A stretch of 64,000 nt of DNA from the NCBI GenBank assembly GCA_964498725.1, contig CAZCHS010000005.1, forward strand, positions 1 through 64,000. Reading direction: 5' to 3'. Shown here in pieces: positions 17,799 to 26,700 of this stretch (position 1 is its first letter; each line of letters starts with the position of its first letter). The DNA is from JAFGTP01 sp964498725. GTDB lineage: Bacteria; Fidelibacterota; UBA2242; JAFGTP01. Made by a program: the position numbers and the translations under genes. A model generated the notes under the pieces. It was not told where the DNA came from. It did no database searches and saw only the letters and a list, made by a program, of their open reading frames with translations.

Positions 17799-18189
17799 TG
17801 AGCAAGCTCGACAAATCAAATTATTATGTTATGTCCATTGGATTGTCAGTAAAAAATATGATGTGGAATCAGGGGTTCGTGATCTGTATACCCTTGAAGA
17901 AGTTGTATCAATGCCCGGCGGTGGTTCACTGACCTGTTTTTCCGGCGCAAAATTGACTAACCGGAAAGACCTGTTCGCTCAGATCGGCTGGTTTATTTAT
18001 TATATGCTGGAAGGCGAACCCTTTAACAGCAAAAATAAGGCCCTTGCAACATTGATGATCATCTGGGCACTGGAATTTTATAAACTTGATTTTGACAAAG
18101 AAAAGGTCGTGGAATATATCGACAATGTTGATACTATGAGATCGGGTAATTCCGATATTTCCAACTGGTTTCAAAACCATTGTAAATAA
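17791..18189 (+). CDS. Doc/Fic-like protein lacking the catalytic histidine
   Basis: A 132-residue protein whose pattern matches the Doc (death-on-curing) family. It has SGVRDLYTLEEVVSMP (about 27-42), a Phe/Leu helix, then EGEPFNSKNKALATL (74-88) where Doc/Fic proteins carry H-x-F-x-[DN]-[AG]-N-K-R-T-A. The catalytic His is Glu76 and the phosphate-binding Arg is Ala84; Phe78, Asn82 and Lys83 remain. Transfer of phosphate or AMP is therefore unlikely. It overlaps the upstream AbrB gene by 8 bases, as a toxin gene would. It may be an inactive toxin remnant, a decoy or a repurposed regulator. The family call rests on motif order only. Confidence 0.6.
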   Translation: MTNEQARQIKLLCYVHWIVSKKYDVESGVRDLYTLEEVVSMPGGGSLTCFSGAKLTNRKDLFAQIGWFIYYMLEGEPFNSKNKALATLMIIWALEFYKLDFDKEKVVEYIDNVDTMRSGNSDISNWFQNHCK

Positions 18190-18197
18190 ACCTTTCT

Positions 18198-19910
18198 ATG
18201 CCGGATATATCAAAATTAATTGCTGCCGCCAAAGGTGCAATTGACGTCGATTTATTAATCAGGAACTGTCGAATTGTCAATTTGTTTTCCGGCAATATCC
18301 AGAAAAACAATATTGCAGTTCACCAGGGGCGGATTGTTGGTTTTGGAGATTATCCGGCAAAAAAGACCATAAATGCCCGGGAGCGATATCTTGCTCCCGG
18401 TTTTATAGACGGCCATGTTCATATAGAATCTTCAATGCTCAGTCCGGCTTATTTTGCGGAAGCTGTTGTCAGACACGGCACAACTGCTGTCATTGCTGAT
18501 CCCCATGAAATTGTTAATGTTTTAGGCCTTGAGGGGTTGCAAACATTTTTGGACAGAACTGTCAGTCTGCCGGTGGATTTTTATTTCATGATGCCTTCGT
18601 GTGTGCCGGCAACACATCTGGAAACAGCAGCTTATAAGATCACTGCCGAAGCAATGAAGTCCTTTTGGTCTGAAGACCGTATTCCCGGGCTCGGTGAAAT
18701 GATGAATTATCCCGGTGTGATCCATCAGGACCCGGCAACTCTGGATAAAATTAAATTATATCAGAAAAAAATTATCGATGGCCATGCACCATTGCTAAAA
18801 GACAAAGCATTGTCCGCCTACATGGCGGCCGGGATCACATCGGACCATGAATGCTCAACCATTGAAGAAGCGCGGGAAAAACTGGAAAAGGGAATGTTCA
18901 TTCTGATCAGGGAAGGCTCGGCAGCAAAAAACCTGGCCGCATTACTCCCCCTGGTCAATGATTACAATGCTGGCAATTTTGGATTTTGTACCGATGACCG
19001 CCATCCTGATTATTTGATGGAAAAGGGCCATATTGATGATATAGTCAGAGAGGCGATCACTTATGGTATCGCGCCGGTAAGAGCCTTGCAACTCAGTTCC
19101 CTGAATATTGCCCGACACTATCAGCTCCGGCAAAGGGGTGCGATAGGAATCGGGTATATTGCTGACCTCGTCTTATTTGATGATCTCAATGATATTAATG
19201 TTGTACAGGTGTTCAAAAATGGTGAACTGGTGATAAATGACGGAGTATTGGTCACCCCTTTGCACCACGCCGGCCATGAATTTCAAAATAGCCTTCATAT
19301 TAAACAATTACCGGACAAAAGTTTCGCAGTCCCCGCTACCGATAAACCGGTGAAAATCATCCAAACTGTTCCCGATCAGATACTGACCCGGAAAACCACA
19401 GCTCTACTTCCCCGGGATAATCATGAGTTACAAGTGGATCTGAAACATGATATTTTAAAATTGGCAGTGGTGGAGCGTCACAAAAAAACCGGCAATGTAC
19501 AGACGGCCTTTGTCAACGGGTTTGGTCTGAAGCAAGGAGCCATCTGTTCCACTGTTGCTCATGACTCCCACAATTTAATTATACTGGGAACCAATGACCG
19601 GGATATGGAAAAATGTGTTGAAGTTGTTCAGGAATTGAAAGGCGGTCTGGCAGTTGTGGTTGATGAAAAAACAATCGCAAGTCTTCCATTGCCCTTTGGC
19701 GGACTGATGAGCGACAATAATCTAACGGATGTTTATCATGATTATCTTGGCGTCGTGGCGGCGGCCCGGGAATACGGATGTGTTATGGCGGATCCTTTTA
19801 TGTCGTTGTCATTTCTGGCGCTGCCGGTGATTCCGGAACTGAAACTGACCGACAAGGGATTAGTGGACGTCGGCAAGTTTGATTTTACTTCCCTTTACGA
19901 GACCGACTGA
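18198..19910 (+). CDS. ade: Adenine deaminase
   Basis: Converts adenine to hypoxanthine and ammonia in purine salvage. The 570-residue protein is a metal-dependent amidohydrolase with the family motifs PGFIDGHVHIESS (metal His pair), ADPHEIVNVLG, the HECST segment with the catalytic region, and TDDRHPD, followed by the C-terminal adenine deaminase domain (AHDSHNLI, PLPFGGLMS). It starts 8 bases after the Doc-like gene, probably in the same transcript, with no obvious functional link. Its last 16 bases overlap the convergent acyltransferase gene. Confidence 0.96.
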   Translation: MPDISKLIAAAKGAIDVDLLIRNCRIVNLFSGNIQKNNIAVHQGRIVGFGDYPAKKTINARERYLAPGFIDGHVHIESSMLSPAYFAEAVVRHGTTAVIADPHEIVNVLGLEGLQTFLDRTVSLPVDFYFMMPSCVPATHLETAAYKITAEAMKSFWSEDRIPGLGEMMNYPGVIHQDPATLDKIKLYQKKIIDGHAPLLKDKALSAYMAAGITSDHECSTIEEAREKLEKGMFILIREGSAAKNLAALLPLVNDYNAGNFGFCTDDRHPDYLMEKGHIDDIVREAITYGIAPVRALQLSSLNIARHYQLRQRGAIGIGYIADLVLFDDLNDINVVQVFKNGELVINDGVLVTPLHHAGHEFQNSLHIKQLPDKSFAVPATDKPVKIIQTVPDQILTRKTTALLPRDNHELQVDLKHDILKLAVVERHKKTGNVQTAFVNGFGLKQGAICSTVAHDSHNLIILGTNDRDMEKCVEVVQELKGGLAVVVDEKTIASLPLPFGGLMSDNNLTDVYHDYLGVVAAAREYGCVMADPFMSLSFLALPVIPELKLTDKGLVDVGKFDFTSLYETD

Positions 19911-21016
19911 CAGGTGGTCACCGGGCCGGCATACATGGCCAGCAGATAATCTCTGATTGGTGATATCTTCTCACTGGTTTTATCCAAATAGGCTATAAAA
20001 TTTTCTTTTTCTTCAGGTGTGTAATTGTCGCGGTACCTGCAACTGTCATTTTTTATATCCCAGGCAATATAATTGGTATTCCATAGCCGATATTGATGAT
20101 AAATATTCTCATCGATGAGCTCGGTTACCGCTTTGAAAAAATCGTTTTTTTGCAGGCTGCTATCTAATTTTTCTATTTCTCCGGTCAGTGTTTTACCAAT
20201 GGCGATATGCACATTACCTTTATACTGACGAATTCCGGTAAGCATGCTGTAGAGGTCGGATTTGGGGCCTTTTTTAAATTCACCCTCCTCTTTTTTATAC
20301 AGCTCTTTGGCTTTAAGCCGGTCACAGGGTTCATATTGATAAGAAATAGCAACCGGTACAATGTTAAGTGAACGTATTCGTTCCCGGAAATTTTTCGAGG
20401 CCGCCATGGCAAACATTTTTAATAAACCGGGCTGGGTTTCGTCATGCCCGTCTTTTGTGCGTCCTTCCCTCTGCGCAATCCAAATGGATTCTTTCTTCTC
20501 CTTCAGTGTATAGGCAATGTATTGCGATAATTTTTTTGAGGCTTTTAGTAATTCACGTCCCGGCAGGCCGCGTTTTACAATAAAACTTTTATTCAGTTTA
20601 AAAAAATCCGTTATCCAGGGTTGAAGCAGCAGATTATCACCGATTGCCATTTCTGTAGAATTATATCCGTTTTTGATCAGAATATAATTGATCAGAGTGG
20701 AATCAAGAATAATATCCCGGTGATTGGATAAATAGAGATAAGCCTTGTTCTTTGAAATATTTTCAAGACCTGAAAAGGTGAGATTATCAATTGATTTATG
20801 GAGTACGGAATCCACAATTGGGGTGATAAATTGTTTTTGAAACCCCAGGATTGTATTCACATGATTCACCTGCGACATCAACATTTCCCGTGTAATGTTT
20901 GGATTGATACTCTGAGCCAGTTTTAAAAAGCCCGGATCCTGAACCATTCCTGGCAAAACATTTTTTACATCTTCATCTGTATAAGGCGATATATCCTGGA
21001 AATTATTTTCTGTCAT
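19895..21016 (-). CDS. PlsC/PlsB-like glycerolipid acyltransferase
   Basis: A 373-residue protein of the 1-acyl-sn-glycerol-3-phosphate acyltransferase superfamily. It has SNHRDIILDS (about 97-106), a spaced variant of the HX4D catalytic motif, and QREGRTKDG in the place of the EGTRS substrate-binding block. It has no clear transmembrane helix, so it may be a peripheral membrane enzyme of phospholipid or lipid modification. A long N-terminal helical region precedes the catalytic domain. It overlaps the tail of the convergent ade gene by 16 bases. The acyl acceptor is unknown. Confidence 0.75.
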   Translation of the reverse strand: MTENNFQDISPYTDEDVKNVLPGMVQDPGFLKLAQSINPNITREMLMSQVNHVNTILGFQKQFITPIVDSVLHKSIDNLTFSGLENISKNKAYLYLSNHRDIILDSTLINYILIKNGYNSTEMAIGDNLLLQPWITDFFKLNKSFIVKRGLPGRELLKASKKLSQYIAYTLKEKKESIWIAQREGRTKDGHDETQPGLLKMFAMAASKNFRERIRSLNIVPVAISYQYEPCDRLKAKELYKKEEGEFKKGPKSDLYSMLTGIRQYKGNVHIAIGKTLTGEIEKLDSSLQKNDFFKAVTELIDENIYHQYRLWNTNYIAWDIKNDSCRYRDNYTPEEKENFIAYLDKTSEKISPIRDYLLAMYAGPVTTCQSVS

Positions 21017-21102
21017 AGCTTTTTACCCGGTTTTATTAATTCACACCCGAAAAGTTAGTAACAATTATTAATTTTAAAAAGATTATCCGGAAATTAGCCT
21101 GT

Positions 21103-21272
21103 ATTATTCATAAAATTTGAAAATTCATGAATTATTCAAGCCAACTACAATCAGGGAGACAAACCTCCGGCGCGAGGTCGCTTAAAACGGTATTCCAAAC
21201 TGTTTGGCGCAAAATTTGATAATTCTTCATACAGTTATTAGCCTGAATTATTTATGAATTTTCAAATTTTTA
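21103..21272. repeat. Large imperfect inverted repeat with GC-rich centre
   Basis: The left arm (about 21113-21139: aaaatttgaaaattcatg, aattattca) pairs with the right arm (about 21244-21271: tgaattatttatgaa, ttttcaaatttt) across about 105 bases. Both arms touch the word gcctg. The centre carries a small hairpin (gggagacaaacctcc) followed by ggcgcgaggtcgc, which resembles the core of repeat R1 nearby. No reading frame spans it. It looks like a small non-coding palindromic element or a degenerate R1 relative. Confidence 0.6.
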
Positions 21273-21357
21273 AAGGAAAGCGAATAAAATTAACAAGTTA
21301 CGAAAAATCAATAAAAAGATGAATTGGAAAATTCATAGAATGATATTCAGGTTAATC

Positions 21358-21426
21358 CCGATAGTTTCCACAGGAAACGTATCGGCGCGAAGCGGGCATT
21401 ATTCATATATTTATGAATAATGCAGG
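21358..21426. repeat. Interspersed repeat R1, copy 2
   Basis: The second copy of the window-start repeat (21373-21426 matches 1-54 at 52 of 54 bases), with 15 extra bases on the left completing a first hairpin: ccgatagtttcc-aca-ggaaacgtatcgg with one bulged base. A second hairpin, gcattattcata-tatt-tatgaataatgc, follows the GC core. It ends 41 bases before the response-regulator start, so it may lie in the leader of that gene. Copy 1 also precedes a gene closely. Confidence 0.8.
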
Positions 21427-21467
21427 TTATAATTACCGAAAAACGTTTTTAAATACTAAAGGGGTAT

Positions 21468-22094
21468 ATGGAAAATCAGAAAATATTAATCATTGACGAT
21501 GAAAAAAGTTCCCGTGATTCAGCCCGAAGAATACTGCGCCGTGAAAAATATCAATTATATTTTGCAGAAAATGGAAAAATCGGGTTAAATAAAATCTGTG
21601 ACATCAACCCTGATCTCGTTTTGCTTGATATCCAAATGCCAATCATGGATGGCATCCAGGTATTAAAAAAACTGGCGCATAAGCAATCAGATAATTTTTC
21701 TATCATTGTTTTGTCCGGCCATGGAACGGAACAATCTGTACGATCCTGTTATGAACTAGGCGTCACGGCTTTTGTACACAAACCCTTTGCTTCCTATGAA
21801 CTCCGGGGTTTGATAAAAAACACATTGGATTTATCACACTATCGAAAGGAATTGGAAGCGACTGTTGACAAACTGAATGAACAGATCCGGGAAAACAAAC
21901 AATTAAAATCAATTCTTCCCATATGCTCCAATTGTAAAAAAGTTCAGGATGATAATACGAATAAGTGGCTCGATTTTGATAACTATATTCATCACCATAC
22001 CAGCAGTCAGGTCAGTCACGGCTTGTGCCCCGATTGTATTAAAGAATTATATCCCAGGGAATACAGAAGTTTGAAGGAAAAAGGCCTGATCTGA
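21468..22094 (+). CDS. Response regulator with C-terminal Cys-rich module
   Basis: A 208-residue protein. A receiver domain (about 5-122: IIDDEKSS, phosphoacceptor Asp in LVLLDIQMP, Lys in FVHKPF) is joined by a coiled coil to a C-terminal module with CSNCKK and, 35 residues later, GLCPDC, likely a four-Cys zinc site around a helical WLDFDNYIHHH segment. This module recurs at the ends of many receiver and PAS proteins, but its role is not established. There is no DNA-binding domain and no cognate kinase next to it. A GGGG ribosome-binding site precedes the ATG. Confidence 0.85.
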   Translation: MENQKILIIDDEKSSRDSARRILRREKYQLYFAENGKIGLNKICDINPDLVLLDIQMPIMDGIQVLKKLAHKQSDNFSIIVLSGHGTEQSVRSCYELGVTAFVHKPFASYELRGLIKNTLDLSHYRKELEATVDKLNEQIRENKQLKSILPICSNCKKVQDDNTNKWLDFDNYIHHHTSSQVSHGLCPDCIKELYPREYRSLKEKGLI

Positions 22095-22172
22095 AAATTT
22101 GTTATAAATTTTTCTTATAAATTGCCCAATGGAATATTTATATTCTGAATGAGTCAAGAGGAGTGATTGAAC

Positions 22173-23489
22173 ATGAAATTTATTTCCCGTATTCAAGAAA
22201 TCGAAATCATACAGGAAGCCTATAATAAGCTGGATAATGAAGGGGTCAAAAAAACGCTTATCCGCGGCAGTGAAGGCGTCGGCAAAACCGCTCTCGCACT
22301 GGAAGCCACCAAAAACCAAAACACCTGTTACCTCAAAGTCACTAAAAAAGCGGAAAAACTACTTTGCAAAGAATTTATGGCCATTGTGGAAGAGACTTAT
22401 AATATTCCCATTATCAGCAATATTAATAATCTCAATGATTTTTTCTCCTTTATTCTGGCTATCTCCAGAAAGCGAAAGACCACAATTATTTTTGATGAAT
22501 TTCATATTCTTGAGGAGATCAATGACGGCGTGCTGACAACAGCTGCCCGGGAATGGAAGAGTTTCAAAGAAGAGGCAAAAATCCATCTGGTACTGATCAG
22601 TTCTGACAACAAAAAGCTCAATCACATAATCATGCGAAAATTCCGAAAATTTGACAATGTCATTGACCTGGCGCCTTTTACTATTCCGGAGATCAAAGAA
22701 ATTCTCGACCAAAATAATGAATACTCCGATAAAAATCTGCTTTCCTATTACATGATCACCGGGGGAATGCCGAAATATATCAGCATTCTGATGGATAATA
22801 AAATTTATAATTCCGACGATATTCTGCCCTTTGCTCTCTACAAGAATTCCCCTTTCATTGATGAAGGAATCAATCGTCTGATCAAGGTCTTCGGACGTAA
22901 TTATGGAATATATTTTACGATTTTACAATTGGCGGCCACCGGCACCAACCGGCGGGCGGATATAGAAGAAGTGACGGGCAAGAATATTGGCGGTTACCTA
23001 AAACGGCTGGCTGTGGATTACGGCCTGATCGACAAAATGAACCCGGCCAATGCCGATGAAAATGCCCGGCGACAGCGAATTTTTATCAGGGACAAGTTTT
23101 TGAATTTTTGGTTCCGGTTTATCTACCGCAACAGTTCTGCGCTGGAAGCCGGAAATTTTGAATCCCTGCAGGCCATTCAAAAGGATTTTCAGCAATACCG
23201 GGAAGCCAATCTCAAAGAAATGTTTGCGCATCTTTTACGGGCCGCCGGAGCATATGATGAAGTGGGGTTTTTCTGGCAAAAATCCGACAAAAAATATTCC
23301 GAAATCATTGCCATTAACAAAAAAAAGCGGGTATTGCACATTTACACTGTAAAATTAAAAAAATCCCAACTCAGTGACAAGCAACTGGAAAAAAGGTCTG
23401 AATTGATCCTGAAAAATTACCAGGGATATAATTTTCAGATCAAAACCCTGACACTGGAAGACCTGGATAAGTATTTGATGCTCTTCTAA
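22173..23489 (+). CDS. Archaeal-type AAA ATPase with C-terminal DUF234-like domain
   Basis: A 438-residue STAND-clade ATPase. It has Walker A GSEGVGKT, Walker B TTIIFDEFH, a sensor-like LVLISSD segment, a winged-helix region (about 240-290, TNRRADIEEVTGKNIGGYLKRL) and a DUF234-like C-terminus (FIRDKFLNFWFRFIYRN). DUF234 usually ends in a PD-(D/E)XK nuclease-like fold with EIDLVA and GECK; here the positions read SEIIAI and YTVK, so the nuclease is probably inactive. The ATG at 22173 follows AGAGGAG at good spacing; a TTG two codons upstream is less likely. Such genes are common in archaea and mobile in bacteria. Function is unknown. Confidence 0.8.
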   Translation: MKFISRIQEIEIIQEAYNKLDNEGVKKTLIRGSEGVGKTALALEATKNQNTCYLKVTKKAEKLLCKEFMAIVEETYNIPIISNINNLNDFFSFILAISRKRKTTIIFDEFHILEEINDGVLTTAAREWKSFKEEAKIHLVLISSDNKKLNHIIMRKFRKFDNVIDLAPFTIPEIKEILDQNNEYSDKNLLSYYMITGGMPKYISILMDNKIYNSDDILPFALYKNSPFIDEGINRLIKVFGRNYGIYFTILQLAATGTNRRADIEEVTGKNIGGYLKRLAVDYGLIDKMNPANADENARRQRIFIRDKFLNFWFRFIYRNSSALEAGNFESLQAIQKDFQQYREANLKEMFAHLLRAAGAYDEVGFFWQKSDKKYSEIIAINKKKRVLHIYTVKLKKSQLSDKQLEKRSELILKNYQGYNFQIKTLTLEDLDKYLMLF

Positions 23490-23509
23490 TCGGAGTTTAT
23501 CATGGCTGG

Positions 23510-23533
23510 GGTTGAGGTTGAGGTTAAGGTTGA
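23510..23533. repeat. Four-unit GGTTGA hexamer tandem repeat
   Basis: Units ggttga, ggttga, ggttaa and ggttga follow one another just after the ATPase gene. It is short and outside any reading frame I accept. It may vary by slippage; no function is evident. Confidence 0.6.
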
Positions 23534-23644
23534 GGGCTGCCGGGTGGGGGAATCCTGGCTGATCATTTATTAGTAAAAAAGTTTGTGGAATTTCGTAAGG
23601 GGTTTTGTTTCTTTCTTGATACTCTTAGAGTTTTAAAATTGATA

Positions 23645-23686
23645 AAAAGCATCAGCAGGCGACAATTTGAATTGTCGCCTGCTGAT
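23645..23686 (-). terminator. Strong hairpin terminator after the CPBP protease gene
   Basis: A perfect 17-base stem (atcagcaggcgacaatt with its complement, two-base centre) lies 15 bases beyond the stop of the minus-strand protease gene. On that strand it is followed by a CTTTTTA run (23645-23650), as expected for intrinsic termination. It may also slow plus-strand transcripts from the ATPase gene, although there is no T-run on that side. Confidence 0.75.
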
Positions 23687-23701
23687 GGTATAGATATTTA
23701 C

Positions 23702-26700
23702 TTATTCCCGAACAACTTTGCGATAAACCAGTACGCCAACCATCAATAATACAATCAGTGCCAAAATATTTTCCAATATCGCTACAGGATAGGCATTCAT
23801 CAGCATTCCTCTGAAGAGGGTTGGTATGTGGTAACCAATCGTGATCAAAATCGCCAGGTATATATTCTTGCGAATTAAAAGGGTATAAAGCAAATAGTAA
23901 ATTACTCCCATAACCAATCCGCTGATAACCCAGTAGGGAATTGTTTCGATAGTTAATCCGGTGATGACAAATCCCATGATGAGAAACAATAACCCGGCTA
24001 ATGGTTTTTTAACCTGCCAATTTTTTGTTAACCGGTCAATCAACCAGAAAACGAACAAAAATTCAGATGATTTCATAAAAAAGCCCGGCACCACATCCAA
24101 ACTCTTGCTGAAAAGTGGCCAGTGATCACCAAGGGATCCGTATTCCGCCCAATTGGGCGCCAATGACGGACTAAACAGTTTTTCCAGCAAAGCGGAAATT
24201 ATGAACATAAGCAAACCAATGGAAATACCAAAAAGAATATTGAGACTAAATTTGTTTGATCTTGTGTATTCCTTTTGGTCGTTGATGAATCCAAAAATCA
24301 GTGCCGGTACAAAAGCCATCAGAATTGTAAAAAAACCGCTGATTGCAAAGATCGTTTTCTGATTGACCATGGGCAGGGCTGTATTAAGTTGCGCCATTAA
24401 TTTCGGCCAGGAATTAATAAAACTGAGCGCCAGAACGACAGCCATTGTAATTAATACTGGTAAAAAGGTATCGATGGTAAATTTTCCTTTACTCCAAAAG
24501 ACAATGGCAACAATAATAGCTGCAATAAACAGGAAAACATAGAAAACCACCGAAACTATTTTGATGATTTTGATGCTGTTCGTACGGCTTTTTTCAGCTC
24601 TCTCCCATTTCTCCGGTACTTCAACTTTTTGATAGGAATCGACAATTTGGCTGCCCGCCACTTTTACAGATATCAGCGCTTTCCCCTCTTTATCCAATTT
24701 CACATTTGTTGTATCTTCGTATTCAAACAGCCAGTCGGTTCTGGCCGGATGTTTTGATGGCGAAGCTGTAATCTCCTGAAAGCTGGCAGAATTCATAGCA
24801 TATTGTTTCTTAATGTGGTTAAGCGCTATTTTTCGGGCGGCATATTCAGGCAGGCTGTCACCCGGTGTTGATTCAGGAAGTTTATGACGGAAGCGAATAA
24901 CCTCACCTTTTTCGATATAGACGAGATATTCTTCGGCCCTTTGATCGACACTGCCCTCGAACCGCGCAAACCTGACAAGCCATAATGGATTGCGCAAATA
25001 GGTTCCGGACAATTCCCGGTAGGTTTCTTCTCCGTATTCCTGCCAGATAAACCGGTCATCCGTATCCAGCGGAGTTTGTACAGTGGACAACACTTCCATT
25101 GTATCGGATAATTCGATGCCCCGTTTTTGTATTGTTTGTAATGCCAGGCTTTCGGCTTCCAGTCGAGTTGTATCCAGGCGGGTTGCATGATTCCGGAAAT
25201 TACCAATGATCAGCCATCCGATAAAAGTAATAGCGCCCAACAGAATTATTCCATATTTAAGTCTCTCGCTGAACTCACCGGAACTGGCCGTTGATTTCGC
25301 CGGTTCAATCTCATTTGTTACAGTTTCAGAGGGCTGCCAACTTTTATTGAGATATTTTTCCTGAAGTTGAACTGTTTTGCCGGTTTGCAGTCTGCGCCAA
25401 ATCAAAATAATGACCGGCACAAAGGTCAGTGTAATGACCATCAGTTTATCAAAGAACAGGCCTTCGGCTGAAGAGGCAAAGAGTGGCAGGGAAAACCAAA
25501 CCACATCATAGGCAAAATGTAAAATTATACCCGGCAGAAGCCCAAAGTATAAATAAACCAGGCCAAAGGCGAGGGAGGGAATAATCAATTCCACTACCCT
25601 GGCATAGGAGGGCTGCATGGGATAATTGGCGTGGGCGGCGCCGAAAATCAAAGCCTGAACCACAAATGCAGCGGCAATCCACCAATTCCGGCGACCATAT
25701 TTCTGCCCGATGAGCGCTGCCCCGGCGATGGGGATTGCCCGAAACAGACATTCTTCCCAGAATCCGGCATGCAGGGATTGGACGATACTGGCAAACCAGG
25801 GCATGTGTGTGGCCAGAATATTGGGATTGAATAATGTGCTGCTCGGTACCCACCAACCCAGAACACGCGTTGTGAAAAAGTATAATGCCACATCAAAACC
25901 AAGAAAAATGGAAACCCCCAAATATCCGCCGAAAGTTTGTCCGTAAACCGGCTTGGTATTGGCCACATCTTTGGACCAGATTCGCCACAATTGAATATGC
26001 TCCGGAAAGGCTTTTCTGGACAAGGACTCCGCCGCCATAAAACTCAGGGTCAGCAACAGGAATTCCGCCAGAAACAAAATCAGCAACTGAACAATTTGCT
26101 GCATCAGAAATCCCTGGGCGGCAATGGCGGTATCATAACTCATCCACATCAGCGGCCAATTATTGATCTGCAGCAGGGCCATCAAAATTGCGATAAAAAA
26201 TCCCCAGAATATGGCCGGTTTCCAGACCACCCAATTATGCCGGAGTAGTAGAAATAAACCCAAAATAACTCCGCCCAGCACATAGAGAATGGCTCCCGCT
26301 ACAGTGGCAATCATAGCAAGCGTCTCATTAGTTGAGCGCATTTCATCATATTTGCGGCTGAAGGCTTCCGGAATTTTGACGAAATGGGTTAATTCCGTGA
26401 ATTTGCTGCCGCTCAGTTTCAGGCGCAACCGATAGGCGGCTTCTTTTAGTTGCTTGTCCTTGCGCTCGTAAACAAAAGTGTAATCTTTGCGGCCGCCGGA
26501 CATGACCTCCTGGGAATTTTCAACCAATTCGTAATCATTGAGTTTGATGCCGGCATTAATGGCTTTTTTCTCAGCAATTGCCAGGGCCGAGTCTGCCGAA
26601 AGATTTTGTCCGGGCTGGTCTTCAGGTAGTTTTTCCGCAAATCCGTAAAATTCACCGGAAGGCGTAAACCGGATCATTGTTTCATTGGTTTCTTCCGGTT

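Noticed and set aside
18198..19910. Adenine deaminase as part of the AbrB/Doc-like module (purine-based effector)
   Set aside because: Eight-base spacing suggests a shared transcript, but the enzyme is a full-length housekeeping type and nothing in it points to a toxin or signal role.
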